From CAZRGV01 sp964599655 (GTDB lineage Bacteria > Planctomycetota > Planctomycetia > Isosphaerales > Isosphaeraceae), in NCBI GenBank assembly GCA_964599655.1, contig CAZRGV010000117.1:1-19682 (forward strand): a stretch of DNA of 19,682 nt, read 5' to 3'. The translations under genes and the position numbers were made by a program. This document shows, one piece after another, positions 13,503 to 19,682 of the stretch. Each line of letters begins with the position of its first letter. The first letter of the stretch is position 1. The notes beneath the pieces are model-generated. The model saw only the letters and a program-made list of their open reading frames with translations, ran no database searches and was not told where the DNA came from.

Positions 13503-13952
13503 TCAGGAGCGGGTCCGTCGGGGCGGGTGGAAGATGGACGGGCCCTGGTGCTCGGGGTGAGCGGGCGCCTGATCGAGGAGGAAGGGGGTTGACCCGGGTC
13601 CGGACAGGCCCAATCGGCACGAGGGATGAGCCCAGGTTTGGGGGCCGGGCGCGATCGTCACGGGCGATCCGGGCGGCAGGCCCGGATTGTTCGAGCAGGT
13701 CGGGCCGGAACAGGGGCGTTGGGGATCGGGCAGGCCGGGATCGACCGGCGCGGAGCGTTCGTTCGCCGGCATCGCGCCGGTGTGAACGAGGTGTTCGAAG
13801 TGGACGAGGCCCGCCTCCCGGGTGCCTCGGTAGAGCGTGTCGTGCACGCAGCCGGCGAGGGCCGGGGTCGGTGCGAACAGGCCACAGACCAGGAGCGCCA
13901 GCAACGCTCCGGCCCATCGTCTGGCCTGTTGTGGGAAGGCGGAGACCTTCAT
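13503..13952 (-). CDS. Small exported Pro-rich protein, possible lipoprotein
   Basis: A 149-residue protein. The ATG at 13952 gives a convincing signal peptide (MKVSAFPQQARRWAGALLAL, then LVCGLFAPTPALA). Cleavage could be after ALA at residue 33. Alternatively LAGC (32-35) is a lipobox, making Cys35 the lipid anchor. The next part is polar (CVHDTLYRGTREAGLVHFEH), then Pro-rich with a close Cys pair (PCSGPTCSNNP, Cys81 and Cys86), and the tail is disordered and basic. No family is recognised. Short secreted proteins with a PCxGxxCS motif do seem to recur in planctomycetes, but I hold this from memory only. No clear ribosome-binding site is visible. The upstream in-frame ATG at 14081 adds a non-signal-like leader. 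Confidence 0.6.
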   Translation of the reverse strand: MKVSAFPQQARRWAGALLALLVCGLFAPTPALAGCVHDTLYRGTREAGLVHFEHLVHTGAMPANERSAPVDPGLPDPQRPCSGPTCSNNPGLPPGSPVTIAPGPQTWAHPSCRLGLSGPGSTPFLLDQAPAHPEHQGPSIFHPPRRTRS

Positions 13953-14102
13953 CCGAAGCACCGACACCCGAGGAGCGGAACCTGCCCTGGGGAGAAAACC
14001 CCCCGATGGGTCGCGGCGAATGCGGGTTCCGAAAAAGACAAGATCGATCATGAGGTTACAGGCCCGACCCGAGGCAGGCAAGGGAAATGTTCCCGAGTTC
14101 TT

Positions 14103-15527
14103 TTATTTCATTTGTGGGAGGTGCCCCGTCTCGGAACCATGGGGCGAGTCCGCATGGCCGTTCCGCTGGTTCCAGAGTGTTTGCAACAGGTCCTCGTAGT
14201 CGCGAGCCATGCGGGCCGCGTGGCCGTTCCGGTCGGCGAACGTCTTGGCCTCGGCGGCCAGGCCGCGGGCCCACTGGGGATAGCGTCGCAGGTGCGCGGC
14301 GGCCTGGCCGACCGATTCGGCGGTCGGCTCGACGATTAGGCCGTTGATCCGGTCGACGATCACCTCGGGCACGGCGCCGACGGGTGTGACGATCAACGGG
14401 CGCTCGCACATCATCGCTTCGAGCATCGCCAGCGAGAACCCTTCCTCGCTGCCGAGCAGGCAGAAGGCATCCATGGCCTGGTAGTAGTCGCCAAGGTAGT
14501 CGGTGGCGGTCAGAAAGGCGTAGCGCCCCGGAATCCGGCGGTTGGCCTGCTCCATCATGGGTTGGAGCAAGGGGCCCCAGCCGACGATCAGGGCCTTGAA
14601 CTCGGGCGGAAGGGTAGCGACGGCCTCGATGATCGCCTGCGGGCGCTTCTCCCCCGAGAGCCGGCCGAGGTAGCCGAGCACGAAGTCGTCTGGACCGAAG
14701 CCAAGCTGGCGACGAACCTCGTCTCGAGGGCGAGTGCGGGCCAGGCGGGCGGTGTCGATGCCGTTGTAAATGACCGTCGAGGGCTGGCCGTCGCAGGCCA
14801 GATCACGAACCCGGTGACTGACGGCGACGAGATGATCGGTGTGCCGGCGGCTGCGTCGGACGAGGTCTTGCGTGTAGGAGCCGTCGCCGTGGGCGACGAA
14901 GACGCACAAGGGGGGGCGGACGCCGTCGAGCAACTCGTCGAGCGGAACGCCCCAGGCGAGCATCACGTCGCATTCCTTGGCGGCGCGTTGGACGCGTTCG
15001 GCCCCGCCGATCTCGGTCGGAATCGTCAGGTCGGCCGCGAAGCTTGGCTCAATGCCGTCGGGCTGGATCGCAATCGACTTGAGCACTCGCAATCGCGCCG
15101 GGTCGAGGAAGCGGAGCAGCTCGATCAGCCACTGTTCGGCCCCGCCACGGGCCAGGCAAGGGCCGACGTGCACGACGCGCAAGGGCGCGCGTCCCGGCGA
15201 CGGCCGCCCCCAGTCGGGCGATCGCCGTTGCGAGGGCGCCCAGGCGTAAAGCTCCGGCCCGTATCGTCCACCACCATTCGCTGGAGCTTGAGCCTTCAAT
15301 GGACCAAGATAGTCGCCGGTACTCGCCGTCCACGAGGATGTTGAGTGAGTTATATTTAAGTTCATCTGAGAGGGGTCGGTATACCCACCCATGGTTGGCA
15401 GGCGACTTGGCGTTGCGGTGAGGGTGAGCCGCGGTTTTGAGGCGGGAGGCGTCGGGACAAACGTGGAATGGTTGCTGGCGGAATCGCGTCCGAAGACCGT
15501 GCCGTTTTGTGAGGAATCGTCGTTCAC
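14103..15527 (-). CDS. GT4-family glycosyltransferase
   Basis: A nucleotide-sugar-dependent retaining glycosyltransferase with the GT-B fold, 474 residues from the GTG at 15527. This start is chosen because AGGA lies 7 nt upstream, just 35 nt after the kinase stop. Later ATGs at 15392 and 15365 lack a ribosome-binding site. The first 110 residues are Ser/Thr/Pro-rich and probably disordered. The acceptor half begins LRVVHVGPCLARGGAEQWL (116-134), with the GGAE loop. The donor half has LGYLGRLSGEKRP (284-296), then GSEEGFSLAMLEAM (359-372), which contains the E-x7-E motif (Glu362, Glu370). The ending is truncation-free (TAA 14103-14105). The acceptor is unknown. Such enzymes build exopolysaccharide or glycolipid in the cytoplasm at the inner membrane. 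The pairing with a receptor kinase suggests envelope-linked regulation, but this is inference. Confidence 0.9.
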   Translation of the reverse strand: MNDDSSQNGTVFGRDSASNHSTFVPTPPASKPRLTLTATPSRLPTMGGYTDPSQMNLNITHSTSSWTASTGDYLGPLKAQAPANGGGRYGPELYAWAPSQRRSPDWGRPSPGRAPLRVVHVGPCLARGGAEQWLIELLRFLDPARLRVLKSIAIQPDGIEPSFAADLTIPTEIGGAERVQRAAKECDVMLAWGVPLDELLDGVRPPLCVFVAHGDGSYTQDLVRRSRRHTDHLVAVSHRVRDLACDGQPSTVIYNGIDTARLARTRPRDEVRRQLGFGPDDFVLGYLGRLSGEKRPQAIIEAVATLPPEFKALIVGWGPLLQPMMEQANRRIPGRYAFLTATDYLGDYYQAMDAFCLLGSEEGFSLAMLEAMMCERPLIVTPVGAVPEVIVDRINGLIVEPTAESVGQAAAHLRRYPQWARGLAAEAKTFADRNGHAARMARDYEDLLQTLWNQRNGHADSPHGSETGHLPQMK

Positions 15528-15562
15528 GTCGGGTTCCTTTTTTGTTTTGCCGGATTTGGGGC

Positions 15563-18013
<2,451 letters not shown>

Positions 18014-18186
18014 GACGATGCCACCTCATTGCGGTCATTTCTAATCGTCAATTATCGAAAGAATCCCCTTTGATTGCCACAACGAAATGCGCGTTTTTCG
18101 AAGTGATCGTTCGTTCCGTCGGGCGCGCCTTTGCGATCGAGGGTGATCCCACGGGTCGAATTCCACGCGATCGGGCCTCGCCTGGG

Positions 18187-18248
18187 TATGCCAATCTGGC
18201 AGCCGGCCGATCGTGAGGGCTGTTCGGCGTACGCCAATTTGGCAGTCG
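18187..18248 (+). promoter_or_regulatory. Two tandem palindromic sites, 43 bp apart
   Basis: The pattern TAyGCCAATyTGGCAGyCG occurs at 18187-18205 and 18230-18248, each centred on GCCA-n3-TGGC (18190-18200 and 18233-18243). Start-to-start spacing is 43 bp, about four helical turns. They lie about 130-190 bp before the expected start site of the sigma-54-type promoter, where activator sites usually sit. Confidence 0.6.
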
Positions 18249-18352
18249 CGACCCAACCCTGCCCGGCCCAGCCCGAGAATCCGGCGCCCGGATTCCCGAT
18301 CCCGCATCCGAGATCCTTGTCCGATCGACAGTTGCGTGAATCGGGATTGGAC

Positions 18353-18369
18353 TGGCATGACGCTTGCTT
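18353..18369 (+). promoter_or_regulatory. Sigma-54-type (-24/-12) promoter for hsp20
   Basis: TGGCATG-ACGC-TTGCTT (18353-18369) matches the sigma-54 consensus TGGCACG-N4-TTGCW at all but one fixed base. GG (18354-18355) and GC (18366-18367) have the required 10-nt separation. It faces the Hsp20 gene and predicts a transcript start near 18378-18380 with a leader of about 140 nt. Confidence 0.6.
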
Positions 18370-18472
18370 AAAAGGGATCAGCGAAGACCGGTGGGTTGTC
18401 CCGGGGTCGCGAGGCGCAACGGGACTGGCCCATCGGGGAAACGGTGGATCGAGATTCGTGTTCTTGGTTTTA

Positions 18473-18505
18473 CCTTCAATGGATTCGGCTTCGAACGTGA
18501 GAAGG
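18473..18505 (+). promoter_or_regulatory. Possible SD-sequestering hairpin in the hsp20 leader
   Basis: CCTTC (18473-18477) can pair with GAAGG (18501-18505), part of the AAGGAGG (18502-18508) before the start. An inner TTCG (18484-18487)/CGAA (18492-18495) helix sits between. Weak pairing over an SD is how heat-shock RNA thermometers work. This is a by-eye fold of modest strength. Confidence 0.3.
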
Positions 18506-18517
18506 AGGTTCGCGCGT

Positions 18518-18967
18518 ATGGCGATTGAACGTTGGGATCCCTTCCGTGAGATGATCAGTCTGCGAGACGCGATGAACTCGTTGTTGCAAGAGAGTTTCGT
18601 CCGGCCTGGTGGTCCGCTGATGAAGGAGAGCGTGGCCTCGCTGCCGCTCGACGTGGTTGAGAACGAGAACGAGTTCGTCGTCAAGGCGTCGGTGCCGGGC
18701 GTCAAGCCGGAGGATGTCGAGATCACCGTTCACGGTGACACCCTGACGATCCGGGGCCAGACCCAGGTTGAGGAGGAGAAGAAAGGGGAAACCTGGCATC
18801 TTCGCGAGCGTCGTTTTGGCGCGTTCCAGCGCTCGCTGTCGTTGCCCGTTCCCATCGACTCCGACAAGGCCAATGCCAGCTACGACCACGGCGTCTTGAC
18901 CTTGACCCTGCCCAAGGCCGAGGCGGCCAAGCCGAAGCAGATCAAGATCGGCGGCTCGACGTCGTAA
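18518..18967 (+). CDS. Hsp20/alpha-crystallin small heat-shock protein
   Basis: A 149-residue ATP-independent holdase chaperone. The ATG at 18518 has AAGGAGG 9 nt upstream. The frame is open further 5', but that part is intergenic. The N-terminal arm MAIERWDPFREMISLRDAMN is standard for class A bacterial Hsp20. The alpha-crystallin domain spans about residues 43-135: LPLDVVENENEFVVKASVPG, then VKPEDVEITVHGDTLTIRG, FGAFQRSLSLPVPID, and the closing A-x-x-x-x-G-V-L motif in YDHGVLTLTLPK. The short C-terminal tail holds the IKI motif (the I-x-I element that docks between dimers). Length and motifs are all normal. A sigma-54-like promoter and possible RNA thermometer lie upstream, and a strong terminator stem lies 31 nt downstream, so it is probably monocistronic. 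Confidence 0.97.
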   Translation: MAIERWDPFREMISLRDAMNSLLQESFVRPGGPLMKESVASLPLDVVENENEFVVKASVPGVKPEDVEITVHGDTLTIRGQTQVEEEKKGETWHLRERRFGAFQRSLSLPVPIDSDKANASYDHGVLTLTLPKAEAAKPKQIKIGGSTS

Positions 18968-18997
18968 CCGCTTCCGTGAACCAAGGTCTCTCACCTC

Positions 18998-19030
18998 GGA
19001 GGGTGGGCATCACGCCGATGTCCACCCTCT
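18998..19030 (+). terminator. Terminator stem-loop after hsp20
   Basis: GAGGGTGG-GCATC (18999-19011) pairs with GATGT-CCACCCTC (19017-19029) in a continuous 13-bp stem with one G-U and a 5-nt loop ACGCC. It starts 31 nt after the Hsp20 stop. No T tract follows. No gene is seen in the rest of the gap to 19239. Confidence 0.75.
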
Positions 19031-19239
19031 GGCCGCGCGCCGACCGATCAAGGTCCACGCGGGGCGGCTCGACGAACGGATGACGGGATTGCCCGAACGG
19101 CCTGGAGCGTCTGGCGTGTGACGGCTCGGGTAGGCCCATCGGCGACGGCCGCCTAGAATGGACCGGGGAACCGTCACGAGGCCCCCGTTTTGAACGGCCG
19201 TTCCCTCTCCCGCTTGCTCGACGCCCCGCGCGCCCACTG

Positions 19240-19682
19240 ATGGAACCGATTTACCTCGACCACAACGCGACGACGCCCCTGGCCCCGGAGGTTCTCGAGG
19301 CGATGCGGCCGCACTGGCTGGCCGGCGGCAATCCCGAGAGCCGCCACGCCGCCGGCCGATCGGCCCGTCGCGCCTGGGACCTCGCCCGAGACACGGTCGC
19401 TCGACGGCTCGGCGCCGACCCTTCGGAAGTCGTCTTCACGTCGGGCGGGACCGAGGCCAGCAACCTGGCGATCTTCGGTCTGATCGGCGATGCCGCGCCG
19501 CCGGGGCACCTGGTCGCCAGCCCGATCGAGCATCCCGCCGTCGCCGGGCCGGTCGAGCGACTGGAGGCACTCGGGTTCGACGTGGATCGGCCCGAGGTTG
19601 GCCCCGACGGCCTAGCCGACTCCGCCTTGATGGCCGAGGCAGTCCGCGACGGTACTCGGCTGGCCACCTTGATGCTCGCCAA
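19240..19682 (+). CDS. Cysteine desulfurase, NifS/IscS type (3' end cut by window)
   Basis: The first 147 residues of a PLP-dependent fold-type I enzyme that takes sulfur (or selenium) from cysteine (selenocysteine) for Fe-S clusters, thio-modified tRNA or selenophosphate. Diagnostic landmarks are in order: MEPIYLDHNATTPL (strand and N-terminal substrate loop), GNPESRHAAGR (the family's GNPSSxHxxGR segment), TSGGTEASNLAI (49-mer region that holds the cofactor phosphate) and SPIEHPAV (His stacking on the PLP ring). The PLP lysine and active-site Cys lie beyond the window. ATG 19240 is followed at once by family sequence. No strong ribosome-binding site is visible. Given the selenoprotein at 7465-8676, a role in selenium supply is possible but unsupported. 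Confidence 0.93.
   Translation, partial: MEPIYLDHNATTPLAPEVLEAMRPHWLAGGNPESRHAAGRSARRAWDLARDTVARRLGADPSEVVFTSGGTEASNLAIFGLIGDAAPPGHLVASPIEHPAVAGPVERLEALGFDVDRPEVGPDGLADSALMAEAVRDGTRLATLMLA

Larger units (their letters stand above)
18014..18517. other. 504-bp divergent intergenic region (kinase / Hsp20)
   Basis: No gene is supported. It holds the kinase promoter on the minus side (not recognised) and, on the plus side, two palindromic repeats, a sigma-54-type promoter and a possible SD hairpin, each listed separately. Confidence 0.7.

Noticed and set aside
14082..14110. GGGAA-ATG-TTCCC followed by TTCTTTTATTTC on the plus strand (intrinsic-terminator look)
   Set aside because: The stem is only 5 bp and no plus-strand gene ends before it. 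On the minus strand the T-rich side is on the wrong side.

Overview
The window looks like a piece of a high-GC planctomycete chromosome. I base this on two proteins of the DUF1559 type (a pilin-like N-terminal methylation helix followed by a C-terminal HPGG...GDGS motif), a receptor-like Ser/Thr kinase fused to a zinc anti-sigma-type finger and a beta-helix ectodomain, and many exported or lipid-anchored proteins of unknown function. An Isosphaera/Gemmata-like lineage is a guess from style, not from any search. No rRNA, tRNA, CRISPR array, insertion sequence or phage gene was seen.

Layout. Positions 1-2881 (+) hold the 3' part of a SNF2-family helicase. It converges on a small lipoprotein/membrane gene (2971-3513, -), followed by a 67-aa membrane protein (3679-3882, -). 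Three plus-strand genes follow: a Pro/Ala/Ser-rich exported protein with a TTG start (4172-5176), an acidic-tailed hypothetical (5340-5831) and an exported protein with a C-terminal beta-sandwich-like region (6204-7325). A long imperfect stem-loop (7385-7451) separates this last gene from a convergent minus-strand gene set.

The centre of the window (13076 down to 7465, minus strand) is the most interesting part. It is a probable operon made of two copies of the same three-gene module: a DUF1559 pilin-like protein, a small paralogous lipoprotein, and an exported redox enzyme. In the upstream copy the redox enzyme is a tandem AhpD/carboxymuconolactone-decarboxylase-like protein with a CxxC motif. 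In the downstream copy it is an EF-hand protein fused to an iodothyronine-deiodinase-like thioredoxin fold. The deiodinase reading frame is interrupted by one in-frame TGA exactly where this family carries its catalytic selenocysteine (...FGSFT-TGA-GPFR...EAHPIDGW). A compact hairpin with a G in its apical loop follows at the distance expected of a bacterial SECIS. I read it as one 403-residue exported selenoprotein, not two genes. A 100-N assembly gap lies in the downstream DUF1559 gene, where the two paralogues share identical 55-nt flanks. The intact paralogue suggests that the true missing length is 65 nt.

Upstream of the operon are two small exported or membrane proteins (13225-13335 and 13503-13952, -), then a GT4-type glycosyltransferase (14103-15527, -) that probably forms an operon with the zinc-finger/kinase/TM/beta-helix receptor (15563-18013, -). 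A 504-bp divergent intergenic region contains a good sigma-54-type promoter, two copies of a palindromic site 43 bp apart, and a possible SD-sequestering hairpin, all reading towards an Hsp20 small heat-shock protein (18518-18967, +). After a strong terminator hairpin the window ends inside a NifS/IscS-type cysteine desulfurase (19240 onward, +).
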